A stretch of 34,738 bases of DNA from Hyphomonas sp. UBA5111 (GCA_002414505.1 DHZF01000050.1:1-34738), one strand, 5' to 3'; shown: positions 23,244 through 32,390, counted from the stretch's first letter. A program made the numbers and translations. Notes: generated from the letters alone by a model not told the origin.

Positions 23244-24653
23244 TCAGGAATTGATGACGCGGCCGGGATTCATGATCCTGTTCGGGTCGAGGGCGCGCTT
23301 GATGGCGCGCATGGTTTCGGTCGCGGCTTTGGGACGGATGCGTTCCAGTTCGTCTCGCTTCAGTCGGCCGACTCCATGCTCGGCGCTGATGGATCCGTCA
23401 AAGCTCATGACCTGATCATAGATGATGCGGAAGACCGCCTGATCCTGACCGCGCAGCACGGGGTGCTCGGCGTTCGCCGGTTCGCAGACGGAGTAATGGA
23501 GGTTGCCATCGCCGACATGACCGAAGATCACGAATTCCGCCGTCGGCACCTGCTCCAGAACGGCAGCGTTGCACGCGTCGATGAATTCCGGGATGCGGCT
23601 GACGGGGACCGAAATGTCCTGGTTCAGTGCGGTGCCATAGGCGCGCTTTGACAGGGGAATGGTCTCGCGGATGTGCCAGAAACTGTCGGCCTGCGCGACG
23701 CTTTCCGCGATCACGGCGTCCTGAAGGAGGCTGCCTTCATAGGCAGCGGCGAGCGCGCCCTCCAGCACCTCGCGGGCATGTTCGGCGCGCGACATGGAGA
23801 CTTCCATCAGCACGCGCCAAGACAGGTCCGAGGGCAGAGGATCGCGCGTGTCGGGCGCATCGGCCTGCACCATTGTGACGGCATTGGCCGGAATGATTTC
23901 GAAGCTCGTCACCGTATCGCCCGCATGATCGCGGAGGAGGGCGAGCAGTTTCACGACATCGTCTGCTGTCGCGCACGTCACCCAGGCACTGGCGCGCTGG
24001 ACTTTCGGGAAGAGCTTCAACGTTGCCGCCGTGATGATGCCCAGCGTGCCTTCGGCGCCCGCGAACAGATGTTTCAGATCATAGCCGGTATTGTTCTTGC
24101 GCAGACCCGACAGCCCATTCCAGATCTCGCCATTCGGCAGCACGACTTCGAGGCCGAGGATCAGGTCGCGCATCATGCCATAGCGCAGCACCGCGACCCC
24201 GCCGGCATTGGTGGAGATCAGCCCGCCAATGGTGGCCGTCCCTTCCGAGCCGAGTGACAGCGGGAACAGGCGCTGGGCGTCATCGGCAGCCTGCTGGGCC
24301 GTGACGAGCGGCGCGCCCGCCTCGATCACGAGCGAATTGTTGAAGGCGTCGAGCGCGCGCACGGCATTCATTCGCTGCATCGAGACGCAGATTTCGCCAT
24401 GTGGCGTGCCCGCATCGACGAGGCCGGTGTTGCCGCCTTGCGGCGTAATCGCGACGTTATGTTCATTGCAGAGGCGCACAAGCGCAGCGGTCTCTTCGGT
24501 CGTTGCGGGCTTGGCGAGGAACGGCGTCTCGCCCTTGTATGTGCCCCGCCAAGGCGACGAGACCTTGTCGAGGTCTTCGGTCTCCATGCTCCACCCTTTC
24601 GGGCCGAGCAGATCCTTGGCGGCGGTCAGAAAGTCCGGGCTGAGCTCTGTCAT
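23244..24653 (-). CDS. FAD-linked D-2-hydroxyacid dehydrogenase (D2HGDH/D-lactate type)
   Basis: 469 residues with a PCMH-type FAD domain: PQGGNTGLVDAG (about 71-82), then GSEGTATIGGLISTNAGG, and GAEGTLGIITA near 200. The C-terminal FAD-oxidase domain carries VIFGHVGDGNLHYS and SAEHGVGRLKRDEL. Their His residues bind metal and substrate in D-2-hydroxyglutarate and D-lactate dehydrogenases. ALDPNRIMNPGRV is the usual end. The protein oxidises a D-2-hydroxyacid, with electrons probably going to ETF or quinone. Substrate cannot be told from sequence. It overlaps the preceding PaiB-like gene by 4 bases (ATGA), implying coupled translation. Confidence 0.92.
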   Translation of the reverse strand: MTELSPDFLTAAKDLLGPKGWSMETEDLDKVSSPWRGTYKGETPFLAKPATTEETAALVRLCNEHNVAITPQGGNTGLVDAGTPHGEICVSMQRMNAVRALDAFNNSLVIEAGAPLVTAQQAADDAQRLFPLSLGSEGTATIGGLISTNAGGVAVLRYGMMRDLILGLEVVLPNGEIWNGLSGLRKNNTGYDLKHLFAGAEGTLGIITAATLKLFPKVQRASAWVTCATADDVVKLLALLRDHAGDTVTSFEIIPANAVTMVQADAPDTRDPLPSDLSWRVLMEVSMSRAEHAREVLEGALAAAYEGSLLQDAVIAESVAQADSFWHIRETIPLSKRAYGTALNQDISVPVSRIPEFIDACNAAVLEQVPTAEFVIFGHVGDGNLHYSVCEPANAEHPVLRGQDQAVFRIIYDQVMSFDGSISAEHGVGRLKRDELERIRPKAATETMRAIKRALDPNRIMNPGRVINS

Positions 24654-25267
24654 GGTTCCAATTTAGCCATTTCACGTGCGATTGCGAACCCGCCGGGTTG
24701 GTCTTCGAGTGCAGCAATGACGCGCCGGCGCGCCTCGACCGGCTTGTTCTGGTTCAGCTTGCGAATGCCTTCGAAGCGCGTCGCCGTCATCTCGAATCCG
24801 GTAATGGCGGTCAGCATCCCATCAAACTTCTGGTCGTCGATCTGGTCGCGTGTCCAGGCGGGCTTTGGGGCCAGATCGGCTTCGAGCTGGCCGCACAAAT
24901 CGTCCAGTTGCGCCGCTGTCCCGGCATGATCCAGCGCGATGACGGGGCCTTCGGCTTCGACCGAAATATAGTTCCAGGTTCCGACCTGATCGTCCTGTTC
25001 ATACCATGTCGCTGAGATATAGGCATGAGGCCCGGTGAAGACGACCAGCGCTCGCTTGGTCTCCTCGATGGCCTGCATGGCGGGATTGGCATTGGCAAGA
25101 TGGAAGCGAACGATCACGCTCTCGCCACGTCGTTCCAGCATGATCGGCGCATGGGCAACATGCGACTGGCCATTCCGTGTGCCGATTACAATCGCGAAGG
25201 AATGCGCGCGGGCCGTTTCGATCAGATGATCGGGATTGTGTTCGTGAAAGATGCGGTTCGGATGCAT
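24650..25267 (-). CDS. PaiB-like FMN-binding negative transcriptional regulator family protein
   Basis: 205 residues matching the PaiB family, an FMN-binding split-barrel fold, from MHPNRIFHEHNPDHLIETA to the end. The motifs HAFAIVIGTRN, VAHAPIMLERRG and the HANANPAMQAIEE region are typical. PaiB was named as a negative regulator in Bacillus, but the fold is that of flavin enzymes and an oxidoreductase or detoxification role is plausible. There is no helix-turn-helix. ATG 25267 lies 4 bases after the Sua5 stop, and its own stop overlaps the start of the FAD oxidase. The three genes form one operon. Confidence 0.85.
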   Translation of the reverse strand: MHPNRIFHEHNPDHLIETARAHSFAIVIGTRNGQSHVAHAPIMLERRGESVIVRFHLANANPAMQAIEETKRALVVFTGPHAYISATWYEQDDQVGTWNYISVEAEGPVIALDHAGTAAQLDDLCGQLEADLAPKPAWTRDQIDDQKFDGMLTAITGFEMTATRFEGIRKLNQNKPVEARRRVIAALEDQPGGFAIAREMAKLEP

Positions 25268-25271
25268 GAGG

Positions 25272-26210
25272 TCACTCCCTGTGGGCGGCGCGGGCGAGAC
25301 GGTCATTGATCGCTTCGCCGAGGCCTTCATCTGGAATGTGCGCCACGGCAATGCGGTCGGAATCTGTATCCAGCTTCCGCAGCATGGCGAACAGATTGGC
25401 TGCAGCTTCTGCCAGATTACCACTCGGCGACAAATTTGTTCCCCCGAACGTATCCGGCCCGAATCCCAGCCAGGCTTCCCCGGCTTCGGGAGCGTCAGCA
25501 TTCAGCCGCAGGCGGGCATTGGGCGCGTAATGGCTTTTCAGCTGGCCCGGTGCGGAGATGCCGTCCTCCTCTGCTGCGCGGGTCAGTGGCTCGCCCAGGA
25601 ATGCTTCGAGGGCGGAAGTTTCGACGGCTCCGGCCCGCAACAGGACGGGGCGGTCTCCGACAAAGGAGACAATCGTGGATTCAATCCCTTGCGTGCACGG
25701 GCCGCCATCAAGGATCAGATCGACCTTGCCATCGAGATCGGCTTTCACATGGTCTGCTAGGGTCGGACTGATATGGCCGGACCGGTTGGCCGAGGGCGCG
25801 ACGACCGGGCGGCCAAAGCCCGCGATCAGGCTGCGTGCGCCCGGATGGGCCGGCATGCGGATCGCAATCGTGTCGAGGCCAGAGCGCGCAAGGTCACAGA
25901 CTGTTCCGGTTTGCGCGACGGGCAGGACCAGTGTCAGCGGGCCGGGCCAGAAGTTCCGGGCGAGCGCCAGCGCAGCCTCGGAGAATACCGCTTCGGCCTG
26001 CGCCATCTCGAAGGAAGCCACATGCGCAATCAGCGGATTGAATTGAGGGCGACCCTTGGCGGCGTAGAGCCGCGCCACGGCATCCGGGTTCGACGCGTCA
26101 CAGGCCAGACCATAGACGGTCTCTGTCGGCATGGCGACGAGCCCGCCCTTGCGCAGAAAGCTGGCAGCGAGCTGGAGCGTGCCGGGGTTGATGGGCGCAA
26201 TCGCAGTCAT
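25272..26210 (-). CDS. L-threonylcarbamoyladenylate synthase, Sua5 type
   Basis: 312 residues. The YrdC domain (about 1-190) has LVAMPTETVYGLACDA, AKGRPQFNPLIAHVA and VAPSANRSGHISPT, which bind ATP and threonine. A Sua5-specific C-terminal domain follows, linked by APGQLKSHYAPN, so this is the two-domain Sua5 form rather than the short TsaC form. It makes threonylcarbamoyl-AMP for t6A at position 37 of ANN-decoding tRNAs, acting with TsaD/TsaB/TsaE elsewhere. It heads the operon with PaiB and the FAD oxidase, an unusual but not unknown coupling of tRNA modification with metabolic genes. Confidence 0.94.
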   Translation of the reverse strand: MTAIAPINPGTLQLAASFLRKGGLVAMPTETVYGLACDASNPDAVARLYAAKGRPQFNPLIAHVASFEMAQAEAVFSEAALALARNFWPGPLTLVLPVAQTGTVCDLARSGLDTIAIRMPAHPGARSLIAGFGRPVVAPSANRSGHISPTLADHVKADLDGKVDLILDGGPCTQGIESTIVSFVGDRPVLLRAGAVETSALEAFLGEPLTRAAEEDGISAPGQLKSHYAPNARLRLNADAPEAGEAWLGFGPDTFGGTNLSPSGNLAEAAANLFAMLRKLDTDSDRIAVAHIPDEGLGEAINDRLARAAHRE

Positions 26211-26258
26211 GCGGCGGGCTTAGCACTGGCGCGCCAGCCCCGGAAGCCGCTGGCACAT

Positions 26259-27458
26259 CTATTTGCGCGTCGCGGTGCCGGTGACCGTCACGGTGACATC
26301 CTCGCCGACCCAATTTCCTGCCGGGTCTGAATCCTGCCCGAGATCGAACGCCTTGCGGTTCATGACCGCCGTGCCGTTCAGCATGGCGGTGTCGCCGTCG
26401 ATATCCAGCGTGAAGTCGAGCGGCACCGTCACCAGTTCGGTTTTGAGCGAAATCGAGGCGTCGGCCGTATAGCCGGTTTCTGTCTCGCGGAAATTGGTGA
26501 GCCGGATGCGGGCTTCCGGGAAGGTGTTCGTGTCGAACCATTCCTGGCCCTTGAGGCTGTCATTATAAAGCTTCTTGCCCGCATCAGCCGTCGCCGTCCG
26601 GACAGTCACAAGGACATGCGAGCTGGCCAGATCCTCCGGGTGGAATTCCACATCCGCCGACCAGTCCTCGAACGTTCCGGTAAAATCGGCCTTGTCATAG
26701 ATGCCGGTGAAGCGGATCTCGGACGCGTCATAGTTCACGTCCCAGTTCGCTTCGATCGTCTCGTCAGCCGGGACGACTGGCTCGCCCTCTTGCGGTGCGG
26801 CGCCGCTGGCCGGGCCGGAGCCGGCAATCGGGATCAGTGCGATCAAGGCGAATGCGATAATGGCGGTGCCAAAGGCGCGCACATAACCGCGCGAGGATTT
26901 GGGCGCTGCGGATTTGCCGAACAGGCCCGGCAGCATCTTTTTCAGGACGCCGTCTTCGGCGGCAAATTCATGCTTCACCGCCCCGGCGACATGCAGGCCG
27001 AGCAGGACGATCAGCACCCAGGCGCCCTTGGAGTGGATGTTCTCGAGGACGACATGCCCGATGTCCGAGCGCAGGAAACCGGGCGTGGGCAGGTGTGGCC
27101 AGCTGACCGAGCCGAACAGGACGGTCGGCACCTTGAATTTCGAGGTCGACACGAGCAACCACCCTGCCAGCGGCAGGATGACCATAAGGCCGTAAAACGC
27201 CATGTGCACGAGATGAGAGGCCAGCTTTTCATAAGCCGGCATGTCGTCAGGCAAAGGCGGCGGCGGGTTCATGGCCCGCCAGATCACCCGAACCAAAGTC
27301 AGGAACAGGATCAGGATCCCGATCGATTTGTGAAGCTGAAACCGGACTTCGTTCTCATCCATGTTCCAGCCGAGCCAGATCATGAAGAGAAGAAGGCCCG
27401 CCATCACCCAGTGAAGGGTGATGGCGACGATCGTGTACCGAGACGTTTCAGCCTTCAT
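26259..27458 (-). CDS. Cytochrome b561 - YceI fusion protein
   Basis: 399 residues. Residues of about 1-175 form a cytochrome b561 with four to five membrane spans. Heme-ligand histidines are visible in TLHWVMA, QLHKSIG, LVHMAFYG and GLHVAGAVKHEF. A further span (AIIAFALIALIPIAG) near 195-212 tethers a C-terminal YceI domain (about 238-399). That domain has the lipocalin-like strands FTGIYDKADFTGTFEDW and FPEARIRLTNF, and it ends NRKAFDLGQDSDPAGNWVGEDVTV. In E. coli the b561 YceJ and YceI genes are neighbours; here they are one protein. The function is envelope-located and may involve isoprenoid or quinone carrying. Confidence 0.92.
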   Translation of the reverse strand: MKAETSRYTIVAITLHWVMAGLLLFMIWLGWNMDENEVRFQLHKSIGILILFLTLVRVIWRAMNPPPPLPDDMPAYEKLASHLVHMAFYGLMVILPLAGWLLVSTSKFKVPTVLFGSVSWPHLPTPGFLRSDIGHVVLENIHSKGAWVLIVLLGLHVAGAVKHEFAAEDGVLKKMLPGLFGKSAAPKSSRGYVRAFGTAIIAFALIALIPIAGSGPASGAAPQEGEPVVPADETIEANWDVNYDASEIRFTGIYDKADFTGTFEDWSADVEFHPEDLASSHVLVTVRTATADAGKKLYNDSLKGQEWFDTNTFPEARIRLTNFRETETGYTADASISLKTELVTVPLDFTLDIDGDTAMLNGTAVMNRKAFDLGQDSDPAGNWVGEDVTVTVTGTATRK

Positions 27459-27477
27459 GAGGATCGATCTTCCTGTA

Positions 27478-28200
27478 CTATTCGGCGGTTTTTGCGAATT
27501 CCGCTTCGATCATGAGGTGGATCTCATCACCGAGATTTGGCACCATATTCGACAGGCCGAATTCGGAACGATTGAATGAACCCGTGGCCGAGAAGCCGAT
27601 CTTCGGCTGTTCCGGGGCCCAGGGGAAGGTCGCGGTACCATTATAGGTCACGTCCAGCGTGACAGGCTTGGTCACGCCCAGGAAGGTCAGATCGCCTGTG
27701 ACGGTGCCGGTGGCCGGGCCGGTCTGGGTGATCTCGGTCGAGGTGAAGGTGATTTCAGGATACTCGCCGGCGTTGAAATAGGTCGGATCCTGCGCGATTT
27801 CCTCGTCAAACGTGTCGTACGGGGAATCGGCATGGGTCGCCTTGAAGTCAGCCGGGTAGTCCGTTTCGACCGAAGTCGGGTCGACCGTGACGGTCAGGGA
27901 TGTGGCGGAGGCATCGTCCGGATTGAATTCCAGTGTGGCATCCATCTTGGTGAAGCGGGCGGTATAGTTGGACAGGCCGAAATGGTTGACGGTCCAGACC
28001 AGCGACGCATGCGTCGGATCGAGCACATACGTGCCAGCCGGGCCCATTTCCGGTGCCGGAGCGGCGTCTTCTGCCGGCGCGGCTGCGGTTTCAGCGGTCT
28101 CGGTCGCTGGCGTCTCGGCTTCAGCAGCCGGGGCGGTGGTCTCGGCGGCGCCGCAGGCGGCGAGGGCGAGGATGGAAATGGATAGAAGGGATTTGCGCAT
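27478..28200 (-). CDS. YceI-family lipoprotein
   Basis: 240 residues. A lipobox (LALAACG, Cys16) is followed by an Ala/Glu/Pro/Thr-rich linker (about 17-50). The YceI domain then opens with GTYVLDPTHASLVWTVNHFG. The domain has THADSPYDTFDEEIA, FTSTEITQTGPATG and LTFLGVTKPVTLDV, with the NRSEFGLSNMV end typical of isoprenoid-binding YceI proteins. It sits 19 bases upstream of the b561-YceI fusion on the same strand, and probably acts with it. An AGGAGA ribosome site precedes the ATG. Divergent from the acyl-CoA dehydrogenase. Confidence 0.92.
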   Translation of the reverse strand: MRKSLLSISILALAACGAAETTAPAAEAETPATETAETAAAPAEDAAPAPEMGPAGTYVLDPTHASLVWTVNHFGLSNYTARFTKMDATLEFNPDDASATSLTVTVDPTSVETDYPADFKATHADSPYDTFDEEIAQDPTYFNAGEYPEITFTSTEITQTGPATGTVTGDLTFLGVTKPVTLDVTYNGTATFPWAPEQPKIGFSATGSFNRSEFGLSNMVPNLGDEIHLMIEAEFAKTAE

Positions 28201-28322
28201 GGTCTGGTCTCCTGGACATCTGCTAGAACGGTCACAGTGATTATAGGGCGCAGTTGGCGGGGCACCATCCCCACGCTAAACGCTTGTCGAGATATAACCT
28301 ATTCGGATTCTAGGAGAAATAC

Positions 28323-30095
28323 ATGGCCTATGACGCGCCGCTCAACGATATGGCGTTCGCGCTCCAGTCAGTTGCGGGCCTGTCCCGGCTGGAGGGGCTG
28401 GAGCCCTTCGGCAATTACGATCCGGATCTGATTGCGCCAATCCTGGAAGAAGCCAACAAGCTGGCGCGGGACGTGCTGGCCCCGCTCAATACGTCTGGCG
28501 ACGCCCATGGCGCCCAACTCACCGAAGACGGCGTGAAGGCTGCGCCGGGCTTTGCCGAGGCCTATGCCCAGTTCCGCGAGGGGGGCTGGATGGGGCTGTC
28601 CGCGCCAGCGGAATGGGGCGGCCAGGGCTTGCCCAAGGCGCTCGCTCTGGCGGTGATGGAGATGTTCCATGCCGCGAACATGTCGTTCGGTCTCTGCCCG
28701 ATGCTCAGCTTTGGCGCAGTGGAAGCGCTGCTGGCCCACGGCACGGACGAGCAGAAGCAGACTTATTTGCCCAATCTCGTTTCCGGCACCTGGACCGGCA
28801 CGATGAATCTGACCGAGCCACAGGCCGGATCGGATGTAGGCGCGCTGAAGACCAAGGCCGTGCCGAAGGAAGACGGCAGTTATGCGATCAGTGGGCAGAA
28901 GATATTCATCACATGGGGCGACCACGACATCGCCGAAAATATCATTCACCTCGTCCTCGCGCGCCTTCCGGATGCGCCGGCCGGATCGCGCGGCATCTCC
29001 CTGTTTCTCGTGCCGAAACAGATCGTAAATGCCGACGGCAGCCTTGGTGAGCGCAATGCCGTCAAATGCATCGGCCTCGAAAAGAAGATGGGCATCCATG
29101 CCTCGCCGACCTGCGTGATGGAATATGATGGCGCCACGGGCTGGCTGATCGGGCAGGAGAACAAAGGCCTGGCCTGTATGTTCACCATGATGAATTCCGC
29201 GCGCCTGAATGTCGGCCTTGAAGGCGTCGCCGTGGGCGAGGCGGCCTACCAGACCGCGCTCGATTATGCGCAGGAGCGCAAGCAGGGCAAGGCGGAAGGC
29301 GTCGATGGCCCCGCCCCGATCCTGCATCATGCAGATGTGCGCCGTACCCTGACGACCATGCGCGCCCGCGTCGCGGCAGCGCGGTCGATCTGTTATGCCT
29401 GCGGGGTCGCGGCCGACCTCGCAGAAGCTTCACCGGACGAAGAGACACGCGCGTCTGCCAAGATGCGCGAAGACCTGCTGACACCGATTGCTAAGGCGTG
29501 GTGCACGGACATGGGCGTCGACGTGGCAAGTCTGGGCGTGCAGATACATGGCGGCATGGGCTTCATGGGCGAGACGCTGGCAGGCCAGCTCTATCGCGAC
29601 TCCCGCATCGCGCCGATCTATGAGGGCACGAATGGTATTCAGGCGATCGATCTGGTCGGGCGCAAGCTTACCGGCACGAATGGCGAGTCGATGCGCGTCA
29701 TGCTGGGCGAAGTGGAAGCGACGGCCGCGAATGCGCGGGCGACCAATGATCCGCAACTCGTCCAGATTGCGGACCGCCTGCGCGCTGGTGCTGAAGCCCT
29801 GCGCGAGGCCAGCGACTGGATGCTGACCGCCATGAAGGAACGCAATCAGGACAAGGCGCTCGCCGGGGCGACGGCCTATCTCGCTCTGGCGGGTGACGTG
29901 ATCGGCGGACATTTCCTGACGCGAGCGGCGGTCGCGGCGCGCGGTGAGGAGAGTGGGTTCCGCGCCCGCCAACTGGCGCTGGCGGGTTTCTTCGCCGAGA
30001 CGGTTCTGGCAACCGCGCCGGGCCGGGTTTCCGGCATCACCGCAGGCGGCACGCCTTTCCTCGACAATAGCGAAGCCCTGTTCGGCATCGCCTGA
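28323..30095 (+). CDS. Acyl-CoA dehydrogenase, 590-residue DmdC/FadE type
   Basis: This belongs to the long acyl-CoA dehydrogenase class that begins MAYDAPLNDMAFAL. That start and the roughly 590-residue length are shared by DmdC (3-methylmercaptopropionyl-CoA dehydrogenase) and many poorly characterised FadE-like enzymes. The FAD loop is MNLTEPQAGSDVGALKTKA. The catalytic glutamate is E434 in IAPIYEGTNGIQAIDL. A C-terminal extension (about 470-590) is the usual acyl-CoA dehydrogenase C domain. DmdC activity cannot be claimed without biochemistry. AGGAGA lies 7 bases before ATG. It faces the MFS gene with 7 bases between stops. Confidence 0.92.
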   Translation: MAYDAPLNDMAFALQSVAGLSRLEGLEPFGNYDPDLIAPILEEANKLARDVLAPLNTSGDAHGAQLTEDGVKAAPGFAEAYAQFREGGWMGLSAPAEWGGQGLPKALALAVMEMFHAANMSFGLCPMLSFGAVEALLAHGTDEQKQTYLPNLVSGTWTGTMNLTEPQAGSDVGALKTKAVPKEDGSYAISGQKIFITWGDHDIAENIIHLVLARLPDAPAGSRGISLFLVPKQIVNADGSLGERNAVKCIGLEKKMGIHASPTCVMEYDGATGWLIGQENKGLACMFTMMNSARLNVGLEGVAVGEAAYQTALDYAQERKQGKAEGVDGPAPILHHADVRRTLTTMRARVAAARSICYACGVAADLAEASPDEETRASAKMREDLLTPIAKAWCTDMGVDVASLGVQIHGGMGFMGETLAGQLYRDSRIAPIYEGTNGIQAIDLVGRKLTGTNGESMRVMLGEVEATAANARATNDPQLVQIADRLRAGAEALREASDWMLTAMKERNQDKALAGATAYLALAGDVIGGHFLTRAAVAARGEESGFRARQLALAGFFAETVLATAPGRVSGITAGGTPFLDNSEALFGIA

Positions 30096-30102
30096 AATCC
30101 GC

Positions 30103-31278
30103 TCAGGCGCTGAGTTTCGGCAAGGCGATCAGGCAGAGGACAGAGGCGCAGGAGACGGCCGCTGCAATCGCGGCGAGCGGAGCCATGCCCAGCGTGACGA
30201 ACGGAGCCGCGACGGCTGTGCCTGCGGCGGTCGTGGTCAGGATGGCCACGAGCACGAGCGCCGATCCGCGCGCATCGTCCCCGCGTGCGGCGACTACGGC
30301 GCGATAGAAGCCGGGCGGGCCGCGAAAGCCGAGGCCAAGGTTGACCGGCACGAATAGCGCAGCGAGGGCAAGCGGGTGGGTCCCGCCCGCCAATGCGTAT
30401 CCAAGAATGCCGAGCAGGCCCGCAGCGGACAGGACAGAACCAAACAGGATCATGACTTCCGGCCCGAGACGGGCGGCCAGCTTGCCGGCGAAATTCGAGC
30501 CGGCAATGAAGAAGGCGATCCCGGTCACCTGCATGATGATGAAGTCGCCGAGATCGCCGCCCAGACCCTTGGTGATCATGGCGGGGGCGCCGAACACGAA
30601 GATCAGCAGCCCGCCCAGCGTGAAGGCCTGGCTCAGCGCGTAGCGCAGGAAGGTCGGGGTGATGAGGTGGCGCAGATAGCTGCCCGGCGCGCGCGTCGAA
30701 GGCGGCGCAGGCATCCGGTGGCGAAGCAGGGTGACCAGCGCCGCGACGCCGAGGCTCAGCGCGCCGAGAACAAGGAACGAGCTTTTCCAGCCGAAGGCCA
30801 CCAGCAGCCAGACGCCCAGCACGGGGGCGAGGGCAGGGATCAGGGATTCAATGCTGGCCATGAAGCCGAGCGCGCCGACGGCTTTCTCCTCGGAGAACAT
30901 CGCCCGGATCATGCCCGGCGCGAAAACAGCTGCGGCAGAACTGGTCAGGCCTTGCGCAAACCGCAGGCCCACCAGGGCGGGCAGGGACGGCGCCGCCATG
31001 CAGGCAAGGGACACCAATGCATAAGCCGCGAGGGACAGAACCAGCAGGTTGCGTTGGTCTATCCGTGCGCCAAGTTCTCCGAACATGAGAAGGCCGATAC
31101 ACCCGCCCGTCACAAAGGCGGCAAGCACCATCTGGGCCATCGCCTGCGAGCCCCCGAGGGTGTCCGGCAAGGAAGGAACGGCAGGCAGGACCAAATCTGT
31201 CCCGGCAAGACCGAGAATGGTCCCGAGGACAAGCAGGCCAAAGGCGAGCAGGGGCGCGGCGGCGCGGCTTTCCGTCAT
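30103..31278 (-). CDS. MFS transporter, DHA1/Bcr-CflA-like drug exporter
   Basis: 391 residues with about 12 hydrophobic spans. The opening GTILGLAGTDLVLPAVPSLP and the ASxxAAxxxAPG-type segment near TM5 (TSSAAAVFAPGMIRAMFS) fit the DHA1 proton-driven antiporter group that includes Bcr/CflA. GELGARIDQRNLLVLS is the usual cytoplasmic loop 2-3 motif. It is probably an inner-membrane exporter of small molecules; the substrate is unknown. It follows the AraC regulator on the same strand with a 103-base gap that shows no terminator. Confidence 0.87.
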   Translation of the reverse strand: MTESRAAAPLLAFGLLVLGTILGLAGTDLVLPAVPSLPDTLGGSQAMAQMVLAAFVTGGCIGLLMFGELGARIDQRNLLVLSLAAYALVSLACMAAPSLPALVGLRFAQGLTSSAAAVFAPGMIRAMFSEEKAVGALGFMASIESLIPALAPVLGVWLLVAFGWKSSFLVLGALSLGVAALVTLLRHRMPAPPSTRAPGSYLRHLITPTFLRYALSQAFTLGGLLIFVFGAPAMITKGLGGDLGDFIIMQVTGIAFFIAGSNFAGKLAARLGPEVMILFGSVLSAAGLLGILGYALAGGTHPLALAALFVPVNLGLGFRGPPGFYRAVVAARGDDARGSALVLVAILTTTAAGTAVAAPFVTLGMAPLAAIAAAVSCASVLCLIALPKLSA

Positions 31279-31381
31279 TCTTCAATCATCTCCGTGCGGG
31301 GCGCACGCCTATGCCGGAAATGGCCTGGAATGTCGAGCGGAGCATGCTGATCTGGCCCTACGTTTCGGCGTGTGGCCTTGT

Positions 31382-32287
31382 TCAGGCAGGAACTTCCTGT
31401 TCGGCGAATTGTGAGGGTGGCAGGCCCACATGGCGGGTAAATGCCACGCTGAACGCGCTTGCCGATCCGTATCCGACACGCCGGGCAATCTCGGCGATGG
31501 TGCCATCGTTTTCGCGTAGCATCTTTTTTGCCAGTGCCATGCGCCAAGAGAGCAGATATCCCATGGGGGAGATGCCGACAGCCCGATTGAACCGGTCGAA
31601 GAAAATGGAGCGTGAGAGCGCGGCCTCTTTTGCCAGTTCCGCGATCGTCCACGACCGGGCGGGGTCTTCATGTATTCGGCGAATGGCCGCCGCGAGGCGC
31701 TCGTCAGCTAGTCCCCGCAGGAAGCTGGGTGACTCAGTCTGGACCGTCGTTGAACGGAGGGCTTCGATGAACATGACTTCCAACAGGTGGGACAGGATGA
31801 CGTCTCGGGCGGGCCGGGTCTTGCGTGCTTCGTCCCCAACAAGCCAGACCAGGCTGGCGAGCCGATCATCTGCGCGTAGATGAACGCGGCGGGGCAGGAG
31901 CGACAATAAGAGACCGGCGTCAGGTGAGGCGAGAATGCAATATCCTAAAAGAAGTCGCACATCAGCCCGCCCGCTCTGGGCGCCTAGCCGGACATGCGCT
32001 TCCCCAAGCTGCACCGGTTTGGAATATGGCTGGTGAGCGGGTGGCGGATCGGCGCTCATCATTGAAAATTCATGCACCGATGGAATGAGCACGAAGTCGC
32101 CCGCTTCAAGCATGACGGGGGCGTGGTCTCTGGCTTCAAGCCAGCATGAGCCGCTAAGGACGACGCAATAGAAAGGACGCCCATACTCCGTGCGGCGGAC
32201 GCGCCACCGCCCCGCCGCTTCGATCATTTTCGAATAGGGGGTAGTCGGTTGGAGCAGGGAGACAATTTCAGCCAGAGGGTCGGTCAA
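31382..32287 (-). CDS. AraC-family regulator with cupin_6 N-terminal domain
   Basis: 301 residues. The N-terminal domain (about 1-180) matches the cupin_6 ligand module: DPLAEIVSLLQP and FYCVVLSGSCWLEARDH, then LEAGDFVLIPSVHEF. The C-terminal AraC helix-turn-helix (about 205-300) has IAELAKEAALSRSIFFDRFNRAVG and the VGYGSASAFSVAFTRHVGLPPSQF signature. Regulators of this type often control the adjacent divergent short-chain dehydrogenase, which fits here: the SDR gene starts 103 bases away across an inverted repeat. The base composition is lower in GC than the neighbours. Confidence 0.88.
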   Translation of the reverse strand: MTDPLAEIVSLLQPTTPYSKMIEAAGRWRVRRTEYGRPFYCVVLSGSCWLEARDHAPVMLEAGDFVLIPSVHEFSMMSADPPPAHQPYSKPVQLGEAHVRLGAQSGRADVRLLLGYCILASPDAGLLLSLLPRRVHLRADDRLASLVWLVGDEARKTRPARDVILSHLLEVMFIEALRSTTVQTESPSFLRGLADERLAAAIRRIHEDPARSWTIAELAKEAALSRSIFFDRFNRAVGISPMGYLLSWRMALAKKMLRENDGTIAEIARRVGYGSASAFSVAFTRHVGLPPSQFAEQEVPA

Positions 32288-32300
32288 TTCCGGACTCCTG

Positions 32301-32336
32301 CGAACGAGATACCGACTTCTGATTATAGCTCGTCCG
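32301..32336. promoter_or_regulatory. Inverted repeat in the AraC-SDR divergent gap
   Basis: CGAACGAG (32301-32308) and CTCGTCCG (32329-32336) are reverse complements at 7 of 8 bases with 20 bases between them. They sit in the gap shared by the AraC regulator and SDR and could be its operator half-sites. Confidence 0.4.
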
Positions 32337-32390
32337 ACGCTGCTGGCTATATCTTCAATTCGGTTATTCGCTCACCAAACAGGAGTTCCC

